64,000 nucleotides of DNA from CALLPQ01 sp964421675 (GTDB lineage: Bacteria; Pseudomonadota; Alphaproteobacteria; Caulobacterales; Parvularculaceae). Both the position numbers and the translations under genes were made by a program. Below, in pieces: positions 9,638 to 17,626 of the stretch. The notes below the pieces were generated by a model, which did not search any database, was not told the DNA's origin, and was given only the letters and a program-made list of their open reading frames with translations. The stretch spans positions 1-64,000 of the forward strand of contig CAYQXV010000010.1 of NCBI GenBank assembly GCA_964421675.1, written 5' to 3'. Position 1 is the stretch's first letter, and the number at the start of each line of letters is the position of its first letter.

Positions 9638-12600
9638 TTAGCCGGTTTGCAACTCCACATTCAGACCCAATGAGCGCATCTCTTTGACGAGCACGTTGAA
9701 GCTTTCGGGAATACCCGCTTCAAAAGTGTCATCTCCGCGCACAATGGCTTCATAAACTTTGGTCCGGCCCGCAACGTCATCAGACTTCACGGTCAACATT
9801 TCCTGCAATGTGTACGCCGCGCCATACGCTTCAAGCGCCCAAACTTCCATCTCACCAAAGCGCTGACCGCCAAACTGAGCTTTACCGCCCAGTGGCTGCT
9901 GCGTGACAAGTGAGTATGGTCCGATTGAACGGGCATGGATTTTGTCATCAACAAGGTGGTGCAGTTTGAGCAGATATTTATAACCAACCGTTACCGGGCG
10001 AGAGAATTTCTCGCCGGTTCGACCATCATAAAGATCAACCTGACCAGTTTCGCGAAGACCGGCTTTTTCAAGCATCTTCACAATATCGGGCTCACGGGCA
10101 CCATCGAACACAGGCGTTCCAATCGGCACACCTTTGAACAGATTGCCAGCAAGCTCTCGCAATTCCTCATTGGAACGCGGTAGAACCTGATCTTCGCCGT
10201 AAATATCTTTGAGCTTTTCGATCAGCTCCTCACGGCCCTCACCGGTATTGTCCCAGGCTTCCACAATCTCTTTGACCTGACCGCCAAGACCACGGCAGGC
10301 CCATCCAAGGTGAGTTTCCAGAATCTGACCAACATTCATTCGCGAAGGCACCCCAAGTGGGTTCAACACGATATCAACGGCGGTACCATCTTCAAGGAAC
10401 GGCATGTCTTCCATCGGCGCAATTTTAGAAATCACCCCTTTATTGCCGTGACGCCCGGCCATCTTGTCGCCCGGCTGTAGCTTACGCTTAACCGCAACAA
10501 AGACTTTGACCATTTTCATCACGCCTGGTGGCAATTCATCACCGCGTTTAAGTTTTTCAACCTTGTCTTCAAACCGCGCTTCGAGACGGGAGCGGCTGGC
10601 ATCATATTGATTGCGCAGGGCTTCAATCTCGCTCATCGCGGCTTCATCGTTCAGACCAATTTTCCACCACTGACCGCGGGTCAGATTGTCGAGGATCATG
10701 TCTGTAACGCGACCGGATTCAAACTCTTTAGGCCCTGAGACCGCATCTTTACCGAGCAGAATATCTTTCAAGCGGCCGAAAATGTTCCGCTCAAGGATGG
10801 CAAGCTCGTCATCGCGGTCAATTGCCAAGCGTTCAATTTCTTCGCGCTCAATCGCAATCGCGCGTTCATCTTTGTCGATACCGTGACGGTTAAACACACG
10901 CACTTCCACAACCGTTCCGGCAACACCCGGCGGTAGTTTCAAGGAAGTGTCACGAACGTCAGACGCCTTCTCACCGAAAATCGCGCGCAGCAATTTTTCT
11001 TCCGGTGTCATTGGCGACTCGCCTTTTGGCGTGATCTTACCAACGAGAATATCGCCCGGATGCACTTCCGCACCGATAGCAACGATACCAGCCTCATCGA
11101 GGTTGCGCAGCGCTTCTTCAGATACGTTTGGAATGTCGCGGGTAATTTCTTCTGGCCCCAGCTTGGTATCGCGAGCCATCACCTCAAACTCTTCAAGGTG
11201 CACCGATGTAAACACATCGTCGCGCACGATCCGCTCAGAGATCAGAATTGAGTCCTCAAAGTTGTAACCGTTCCACGGCATAAACGCCACGAGAACGTTT
11301 TTACCCAGCGCCAACTCGCCAAGGTCCGTAGACGGACCGTCAGCAATAATATCGCCCTCACGAACAATATCCCCAATTTTCACCAAGGGGCGCTGATTGA
11401 TACAAGTGTTCTGGTTTGAACGCTGGAACTTGCGCAAATTGAAGATATCCACACCAGGCTTGGTGGGATCTTTTTCTTCTGTCGCGCGAACAACAATCCG
11501 CTGGGCGTCAACTTGCTCGATAACACCGGGGCGGCGAGCCGCAACCGCAGCACCAGAGTCTCTGGCAACAACTGATTCCATGCCCGTACCAACATAGGGC
11601 GCTTCGGCCTGTAGCAATGGCACGGCCTGGCGTTGCATGTTTGATCCCATCAAGGCGCGGTTCGCGTCATCATTTTCAAGGAACGGGATCAATGCCGCAG
11701 CAACAGAAACAAGCTGTTTTGGCGAAACATCAATATAGCCCACATCCTCTTTGGGAACGAGTGTTGCGTCGCCGCCAACACGGCAGTTCACAAACTCATT
11801 TTGCAAGACATTGTTTTCATCAACCTCGGCATTGGCCTGAGCAATCGCAAAGCGCTGCTCTTCCATCGCAGAAAGATACACAACCTCGTCGGTTACTTTG
11901 CAGTCAATCACGCGGCGATATGGGCTTTCAATGAAGCCATATTTATTGACCTGCGCGTGGGTCGCCAATGAATTGATCAGACCAATATTCGGCCCCTCGG
12001 GCGTTTCAATCGGACAGATACGCCCATAGTGGGTTGGGTGAACATCGCGAACCTCAAAGCCAGCACGCTCGCGCGTCAAGCCGCCAGGCCCAAGCGCTGA
12101 AAGGCGGCGTTTATGGGTAATCTCAGACAATGGGTTCGTCTGGTCCATAAACTGCGACAATTGCGAAGATCCGAAAAACTCGCGAACCGCAGCGGCAACT
12201 GGTTTCGCATTAATCAGATCATGAGGCATCAAGGTTTCAAGTTCAGCCGATGACATGCGCTCTTTAATGGCGCGCTCCATACGCAACAGGCCGATACGAT
12301 ATTGATTTTCCATCAGCTCGCCCACAGAGCGAACCCGGCGATTGCCTAGATTATCAATATCATCAATTTCGCCGCGACCGTCTCGCAGATCAACAAGCGT
12401 GCTGAGAACAGAAAGAATGTCTTCCTTACGCAAGGTGCGCAATTCATCGTCGACATCTTTAAAGTCCAACCGGATATTCATTTTAACCCGGCCAACCGCT
12501 GACAAATCGTAACGCTCAGGATCGAAGAATAGGCTATAGAAAAGCCCTTCAGCTGTTTCCAAGGTTGGCGGCTCACCTGGGCGCATGACCCGGTAAATAT

Positions 12601-13717
12601 CGATCAACGCCATATCGCGGTTTGAGTTCTTATCGGCCGCCAGCGTATTGCGCATATATGCGCCAATGGTCACGTGATCGACATCAATCGTATCGAACTC
12701 GTCAATGCCAATATCTTCGAGCAGCAGCAATGTATCTTCGGTAATCTCATTGCCCGCCTCAGCGTAAATTTCACCGGTGTCAAAATTCACAAGGTCCGAG
12801 GCGAAATAGCGACCGATCATATCTTCTGACGTAAAGAGAAGATCGTTGAGGCCTTCTTCCTGCAACTTTTTGGCGCCGCGCGCAGAAAGCTTTTTCCCAG
12901 CTTCCGCAACCACATCGCCCGTCGCCGCATTAATCAGGTCGCGATTGAGCTTAACGCCCTTATAGCGATCGGAATTAAACGGAACCGCAAACCCGCCTTC
13001 AATACGCTTGTGCGGAACACGGGTGTAGAATTCATCAAGAATTTCTTCCTGGTCCATACCGAGCGCATAAAGCAGCGTAGTCGCTGGCAATTTACGGCGA
13101 CGGTCAATGCGCACATTGACGATATCTTTGGGGTCAAATTCGAAATCGAGCCATGAGCCGCGATAAGGAATAATCCGCGCGCCAAACAGCAATTTGCCGG
13201 ATGAATGGCTTTTGCCTTTATCGTGATCAAAGAACACGCCCGGGCTACGGTGCATCTGAGAAACAATAACCCGCTCGGTGCCATTGACGATGAAGGTACC
13301 GTTCTCGGTCATGAGGGGCATATCGCCCATATAGACTTCTTGCTCTTTAATATCCTTGACGGATTTTGCGCCGGTATCTTCATCCACCTCAAATACGATG
13401 AGGCGCAGAGTCACTTTAAGCGGCGCGGAATAGGTCATATCGCGCTGCTGACACTCCTCAGTGTCATATTTTGGCGGTTCAAATTCGTAGGAAACATATT
13501 CCAGAACGGCCGTCTCGGTGAAATCAGTAATTGGGAAGACTGATTTAAAGACCGCCTCAATGCCCTCCTGCTTACGATCAGCATGGGGGATCAAACGCTG
13601 CAGGAACTGCTCATAGCTGTCCTTTTGCACCTGAATCAGATTTGGCATTGCGGCAGCATCGCCAATCCGACCAAAGCTCTTCCGGATCCGTTTTTTCTCT
13701 ACAAAGGATTGCGCCAT
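9638..13717 (-). CDS. rpoB: DNA-directed RNA polymerase subunit beta
   Basis: Second large catalytic subunit of RNA polymerase, with 1359 residues. The rifampicin-binding cluster reads SSQLSQFMDQTNPL followed by THKRRLSALGPGGL. It keeps the wild-type Asp, His and Ser positions, so nothing here predicts rifampicin resistance. The C-terminal switch/clamp region is present, with GGKAQFGGQRFGEMEVWALE near the end. The gene is followed by rpoC after a 68-base gap. It is preceded by a 483-base intergenic region with a terminator-like attenuator that probably sets its level relative to rplJL. Confidence 0.99.
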   Translation of the reverse strand: MAQSFVEKKRIRKSFGRIGDAAAMPNLIQVQKDSYEQFLQRLIPHADRKQEGIEAVFKSVFPITDFTETAVLEYVSYEFEPPKYDTEECQQRDMTYSAPLKVTLRLIVFEVDEDTGAKSVKDIKEQEVYMGDMPLMTENGTFIVNGTERVIVSQMHRSPGVFFDHDKGKSHSSGKLLFGARIIPYRGSWLDFEFDPKDIVNVRIDRRRKLPATTLLYALGMDQEEILDEFYTRVPHKRIEGGFAVPFNSDRYKGVKLNRDLINAATGDVVAEAGKKLSARGAKKLQEEGLNDLLFTSEDMIGRYFASDLVNFDTGEIYAEAGNEITEDTLLLLEDIGIDEFDTIDVDHVTIGAYMRNTLAADKNSNRDMALIDIYRVMRPGEPPTLETAEGLFYSLFFDPERYDLSAVGRVKMNIRLDFKDVDDELRTLRKEDILSVLSTLVDLRDGRGEIDDIDNLGNRRVRSVGELMENQYRIGLLRMERAIKERMSSAELETLMPHDLINAKPVAAAVREFFGSSQLSQFMDQTNPLSEITHKRRLSALGPGGLTRERAGFEVRDVHPTHYGRICPIETPEGPNIGLINSLATHAQVNKYGFIESPYRRVIDCKVTDEVVYLSAMEEQRFAIAQANAEVDENNVLQNEFVNCRVGGDATLVPKEDVGYIDVSPKQLVSVAAALIPFLENDDANRALMGSNMQRQAVPLLQAEAPYVGTGMESVVARDSGAAVAARRPGVIEQVDAQRIVVRATEEKDPTKPGVDIFNLRKFQRSNQNTCINQRPLVKIGDIVREGDIIADGPSTDLGELALGKNVLVAFMPWNGYNFEDSILISERIVRDDVFTSVHLEEFEVMARDTKLGPEEITRDIPNVSEEALRNLDEAGIVAIGAEVHPGDILVGKITPKGESPMTPEEKLLRAIFGEKASDVRDTSLKLPPGVAGTVVEVRVFNRHGIDKDERAIAIEREEIERLAIDRDDELAILERNIFGRLKDILLGKDAVSGPKEFESGRVTDMILDNLTRGQWWKIGLNDEAAMSEIEALRNQYDASRSRLEARFEDKVEKLKRGDELPPGVMKMVKVFVAVKRKLQPGDKMAGRHGNKGVISKIAPMEDMPFLEDGTAVDIVLNPLGVPSRMNVGQILETHLGWACRGLGGQVKEIVEAWDNTGEGREELIEKLKDIYGEDQVLPRSNEELRELAGNLFKGVPIGTPVFDGAREPDIVKMLEKAGLRETGQVDLYDGRTGEKFSRPVTVGYKYLLKLHHLVDDKIHARSIGPYSLVTQQPLGGKAQFGGQRFGEMEVWALEAYGAAYTLQEMLTVKSDDVAGRTKVYEAIVRGDDTFEAGIPESFNVLVKEMRSLGLNVELQTG

Positions 13718-14200
13718 ATTTATTCATCCTCACTTGTCCAAACAGGCTCCGAAATCATCGGATGCCGCAGACGAGATATTGCGAAGTTTGCTTTCACCAG
13801 ACGGCATTTCCCGGCCCTTCTCATCCCTTGATGATCAGGCCTAATGCCACTTGATTTTAGCGTTCCCAGATAATCGACGGGTGAGCGGACCACGTCGAAG
13901 GAAGCCAGAACGCCAAAAAACCCGCTGGTTGCGAATGCAACCGCCGGGTGAAAGAACCTCGGTTGTTTAAGTCTCTAATATTTGATGCACGTTGCCGCTT
14001 TACCCATTGACTCCAGTGACCGCCTTGAAGCCAGAAACGCTGATATAAGCCGCTACTGTTTGCGCCGCAAGCCCTTTTCTAAAGAAAAGCTTGACAGGCA
14101 CAATAGCGCCGGACGCGAAACGCCCAACGTCGAAAAATTCGTGCCGGGCGTGTCGGTAGCCAAGCCTGGTGGGAAGCCCACCAGACCCAGTTGATTCGTG
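13718..14200. other. rplL-rpoB intergenic region (483 bp)
   Basis: This is the untranslated spacer of the rplJL-rpoBC transcription unit. It holds an attenuator-like hairpin (13915-13948). I see no convincing coding frame; the longest plus-strand frame (13982-14194) has no recognisable features. Confidence 0.6.
13915..13948 (-). terminator. Attenuator-type hairpin between rplL and rpoB
   Basis: Read on minus, a GC-rich stem of about 12 pairs with two mismatches (13948-13937 with 13932-13921) and a four-base loop is followed directly by six T residues (13920-13915). This is an intrinsic-terminator signature. In E. coli a partial terminator in the same rplL-rpoB position lets only part of the ribosomal transcripts continue into rpoBC. 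The same role is inferred here from position and structure. Confidence 0.75.
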
Positions 14201-14581
14201 CTACTTGACCTCGACTTTGGCGCCAGCCTCTTCGAGCTTTTTAGCGATTTCTTCGGCTTCGCCTTTAGAAATGCCCTCTTTAACTGGCTTACCGCCAGCT
14301 TCAACAAGCTCTTTTGCTTCTTTCAGGCCAAGACCTGTGATGCCGCGAACCTCTTTGATCACGTTGATTTTCTTGTCGCCAGCAGCAACGAGGATCACGT
14401 CAAATTCGGTTTTCTCTTCAGCAGCTTCGCCGCCGCCACCAGCACCAGGAGCTGCTGCAACAGCAACAGCGCCAGCTGCAGGCTCAATGCCATATTCTTC
14501 TTTGAGAAGGTCTTTTAGCTCTTTAGCTTCCAGCAGTGTCAGACCGACAATGTCTTCAGCAAGTTTTTTGAGATCAGCCAT
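14201..14581 (-). CDS. rplL: 50S ribosomal protein L7/L12
   Basis: Stalk protein of the large subunit that recruits and activates the translational GTPases. The product has 126 residues: an N-terminal dimerisation helix region, an Ala/Gly-rich hinge around residues 35-52, and the conserved C-terminal domain beginning EKTEFDVIL and ending AGAKVEVK. It lies 60 bases after rplJ in the same operon. Nothing unusual. Confidence 0.99.
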   Translation of the reverse strand: MADLKKLAEDIVGLTLLEAKELKDLLKEEYGIEPAAGAVAVAAAPGAGGGGEAAEEKTEFDVILVAAGDKKINVIKEVRGITGLGLKEAKELVEAGGKPVKEGISKGEAEEIAKKLEEAGAKVEVK

Positions 14582-14641
14582 GGTAAATTTCCTGTCTTCG
14601 AGTTGATGTGTTGATTTTCTACTGTGAACTGGGGCGCTGCC

Positions 14642-15157
14642 TTATGCGGCTTCACGCTCCTCAATGGTTTTAAGAATTCCGGCAATATCTGAAGCAGGCG
14701 CTCCGATAGCACCAGCAATACTGGAAGCCGGTGAACCCAGGCACAGCACGATAGAGGCAATAAGCTCCTCACGTGATGGCATGGAGGCCAAGGCTTTAAC
14801 CCCTGAAGCATCAAGGATCTCTGGCCCCATGGCCCCGCCCTTGATTTCAAGATTTTCATTGGCCTTGGCAAATTTCTCTACGATTTTCGCCGGCGCAACC
14901 GGGTCATCTGCATATACGATCGCAGTTGGCCCCTGAAACAACGGACCCACATCCTTTGCTTCACGTCCTTCAATGGCAATTTTTGCAAGGCGGTTTTTCA
15001 CCACCTTCATATTCGCGCCCGCTTTACGCAATTCAGCGCGCAAGCCCGACATTTCATCGACGGTCAGGCCCTTATTGCCCACCACGACCACAACAGCATT
15101 GTCATCGAAGACATTGCCGATCCAGTCGACCATCTCTGCTTTTTGTTCTCTGTTCAT
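14642..15157 (-). CDS. rplJ: 50S ribosomal protein L10
   Basis: Anchors the L7/L12 dimers to 23S rRNA and, bound to L7/L12, is the usual autogenous repressor of its own operon. The frame extends to 15184, but the ATG at 15157 is preceded by GAGGAA at good spacing and gives the family start MNREQKAEMV, a 171-residue product. It is the first gene of rplJL-rpoBC. The rplKA genes that normally precede it are not here; an antiporter gene lies upstream instead. Confidence 0.98.
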   Translation of the reverse strand: MNREQKAEMVDWIGNVFDDNAVVVVVGNKGLTVDEMSGLRAELRKAGANMKVVKNRLAKIAIEGREAKDVGPLFQGPTAIVYADDPVAPAKIVEKFAKANENLEIKGGAMGPEILDASGVKALASMPSREELIASIVLCLGSPASSIAGAIGAPASDIAGILKTIEEREAA

Positions 15158-15536
15158 TCGCGAGTTTCCTCTACTGCAAACCACGCCCTAGGCTTTGCAC
15201 TGCGCTCTTTGCGTGAGACTTAGAGGGAAACCAAAAAGGCTCCCCGTTTCATCCAACGAAAGAGCCTGTCCATTGATTGTCATGACGATCGCTAACGCAA
15301 ATATGCCAAAGCATATAAATGCCGCGATCGCTGATCATGACCTATCTGGGCGGGCAACTTTAAGACCGATTGCTCGGTCACCAGCCGTCTCGGACAGGTG
15401 CTTGTTTCAAGCGATTGGAGGGGTATAGCGGGCGGCGCTCAGAATGCAAGGAGTAAATGGGAGAAAGTGACGGCAAACCCCTCTTTTGCCCATCTTCCTT
15501 AACCCCCGCAGCACCGAGACCGAAAAACCTGCCCGT
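15158..15536. other. rplJ leader and upstream spacer (379 bp)
   Basis: This should contain the rplJ promoter and mRNA leader. It holds one terminator-like hairpin (15233-15267, minus) described separately. I find no credible coding frame. Confidence 0.5.
15233..15267 (-). promoter_or_regulatory. Hairpin with T-run in the rplJ leader region
   Basis: On minus, AGGCTC pairs with GAGCCT around an inner TTTC/GAAA stem with a seven-base loop and a four-base bulge, and the outer stem runs into TTTTT. It lies about 75-110 bases upstream of the rplJ start. It could be an L10-type leader/attenuator, or the terminator of the upstream antiporter gene. The sequence alone does not decide. Confidence 0.5.
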
Positions 15537-17471
15537 TTACGCGCTAGATCCGCTCTCGGCGTCGCTCGTGGACCCATTACCAGCGGCGTCAGCCCCTGAC
15601 TTTTGCCCCTTGCTCTTTTTATCGCGCTTATCGGCAGCCTTTTGTTCGGCAAGTTTGGGCCCATAGGCCAGCACCACATCGCCAATTTCTGGTTTCACCG
15701 GGGCTTCTCGCGAGGCAATCAACAGCCCTTCGCGGCGTTTTATCAAGATGATTTCAGCCTCACCGTCCATCTCCGCAAGATATTTATCGGGCGGATATTC
15801 TTCAGACAGAGTGGTGCGTTGAAAGTTCCAACCCAAATAATGGCGGCGCAGCAAATCATCAATGCCGGTGGATGAGTGTAAGAAAGTGCGCCCTCGAAGA
15901 GTATAGGACAGGGCTTGACGGTTCTCTTCGCCTTTAGCGCGTGCATTGACCTGAAAGATCTGGGCCCGGCCCATTTCCGGCGCAAGGTCGGTGCACACCA
16001 ATGCATTGTGGGCTTCATTACTACTGACCGCCAATAAATACCCAAACCGGTTCAGATCAATATGGTGCTCTGTCACCTCCGACAGGATCTCTCCGTAATA
16101 AGTCGGAACATTCGCATTGCGCGCGGGGCGCAGGCGGCGAAAGCTGGAATCGGCAACCGTGACCGGAATTTCCAACTCCATCAACTTTGACGCAAGCTCC
16201 ACGGACCAAGGACTGGCCCCCACAATCAAAACGCCGGGGCGCTCCTTTGATGCAAGCCCGAGGAACTTGGCCAAAGGCGCGATTGAAAAGCCATGCAAAA
16301 TAACCGTTGCAAACACCATCCCAAAGGCGAGCGGTATCAATTTCTCACCGTCCGGATAGCCTGATGCCACTAACGAGGCCCCAAAGAAACTGGAGACGGC
16401 GACCGCAACGATCCCGCGCGGCGCAATCCACCCGGCAAGGATCCGCTCAGCCATGGGCAAACCGGACCCAATCGTTGACACAATCACCGTGATCGGGCGC
16501 ACAACGAAAAGCATGACGAAGATAAATGCCATCATCCGCAAATCGATGGCCGCCAACACATCCCATGTCAGGTTCGCGGTGAGCATCACAAACACGCCGG
16601 AAACCAGTAAGATGGTGATGCTTTCTTTAAAGTGGCGCAGATCATTAATCGATGCGATCCGCGCATTGGCGATCGTCATCCCCATCACAGTGACCGATAA
16701 TAGTCCCGCCTCATGCTGGAGCTGATTGGCGAACTCAAAACAAACCAGAACGACCGCGAGCAATACAGGGGGTTTCAGATATTCCGGCACAAAACCATTG
16801 CGGAACAAGAAGGCAATAAAGCGCCCGAGCGCAAAGCCAAGAAGCGTTGATAGGATCGATGCGAGGATTAAGGTTCCAGCAATCTGGGTGCTGGTCCCAT
16901 GGCTCGCATCAAAGGTTAAAACCTCATAGACCAGCACAGCCAGCAACGCGCCGATGGGATCATTGACGATCCCTTCCCACTTCAAAAGGGTAGCCGGGCG
17001 CGTATTGAGCTTTGACTGTCTTAGCAAAGGGATAATCACCGTCGGGCCGGTGACGATCATAATCCCGGCGAACAAGACGGCGATGGGAAGCGAAAACCCG
17101 GCAACATAATAGGCCGCCATCGATCCCAGCGCCCAGGCGATCGGCACGCCCGGAATCACCATACGCCGCACGCCCCTGCCCAGCCCGCGAATTTCCGCAA
17201 AGTTGAGGGTCAGCCCGCCTTCAAACAAAATGACGGCTACCGCAATGCCAATAATAGGCCTGTAAAAATCACCGAGCATGGCCTCAATGGGGGCAACTCC
17301 GTCAGGGGTCCCCGCTGGCAATAAGGCACTGAACAAGCCCAGCACAGGACCCGCAACAATGCCCGCAATTGCCATTAATACGATAGCCGGCAGATTTAAT
17401 CGCCACGCCAGCCATTGTGCGCCAATGCCCAGGACGCCGATCATGGTGACGGCTAGCACAATATTTTCCAT
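15537..17471 (-). CDS. Cation:proton antiporter (CPA family) with RCK-like C-terminal domain
   Basis: Inner-membrane monovalent cation/proton exchanger, predicted 644 residues. The first roughly 410 residues contain about a dozen hydrophobic segments of the Na+/H+ exchanger fold, including GPTVIIPLLRQSKL and WEGIVNDPIGALLAVLVYE; the ND-P signature of the exchange site is visible in the latter. After it comes a TrkA-N/RCK-like nucleotide-binding region (VLIVGASPWSVELASKLMEL), then a small C-terminal domain with VKPEIGDVVLAYGPK and a charged Lys/Ser tail. The frame reaches 17528, but the ATG at 17471 begins the hydrophobic segment directly and has an AAGAAAGAG sequence upstream. Ion specificity (Na+ or K+) cannot be read from the sequence. 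Confidence 0.88.
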   Translation of the reverse strand: MENIVLAVTMIGVLGIGAQWLAWRLNLPAIVLMAIAGIVAGPVLGLFSALLPAGTPDGVAPIEAMLGDFYRPIIGIAVAVILFEGGLTLNFAEIRGLGRGVRRMVIPGVPIAWALGSMAAYYVAGFSLPIAVLFAGIMIVTGPTVIIPLLRQSKLNTRPATLLKWEGIVNDPIGALLAVLVYEVLTFDASHGTSTQIAGTLILASILSTLLGFALGRFIAFLFRNGFVPEYLKPPVLLAVVLVCFEFANQLQHEAGLLSVTVMGMTIANARIASINDLRHFKESITILLVSGVFVMLTANLTWDVLAAIDLRMMAFIFVMLFVVRPITVIVSTIGSGLPMAERILAGWIAPRGIVAVAVSSFFGASLVASGYPDGEKLIPLAFGMVFATVILHGFSIAPLAKFLGLASKERPGVLIVGASPWSVELASKLMELEIPVTVADSSFRRLRPARNANVPTYYGEILSEVTEHHIDLNRFGYLLAVSSNEAHNALVCTDLAPEMGRAQIFQVNARAKGEENRQALSYTLRGRTFLHSSTGIDDLLRRHYLGWNFQRTTLSEEYPPDKYLAEMDGEAEIILIKRREGLLIASREAPVKPEIGDVVLAYGPKLAEQKAADKRDKKSKGQKSGADAAGNGSTSDAESGSSA

Positions 17472-17527
17472 GACACTCTTTCTTGATAACCGGCAATAGC
17501 GGGGGACTCGTCCATGTCCATACGACA

Positions 17528-17562
17528 AGCCGCGATCTGGTTCAATTGACCAGATCGCGGCT
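17528..17562. terminator. Perfect hairpin between DUF305-LVIVD gene and antiporter gene
   Basis: A perfect 14-bp stem (17528-17541 with 17549-17562) and a seven-base loop lie 65 bases after the stop of the upstream minus-strand gene. No T-run follows on either strand, so it may act as a 3'-end stabiliser or a Rho-assisted terminator. Confidence 0.55.
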
Positions 17563-17626
17563 CACTGCATGTTTTACTTAGCAAACACTCAAAGTGTTAC
17601 TGCTTTACGCTCAGCGTCAGAAGTCT

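Noticed and set aside
13982..14194. 70-residue plus-strand frame in the rplL-rpoB spacer
   Set aside because: No ribosome site or recognisable sequence; it lies antisense to a known untranslated spacer.
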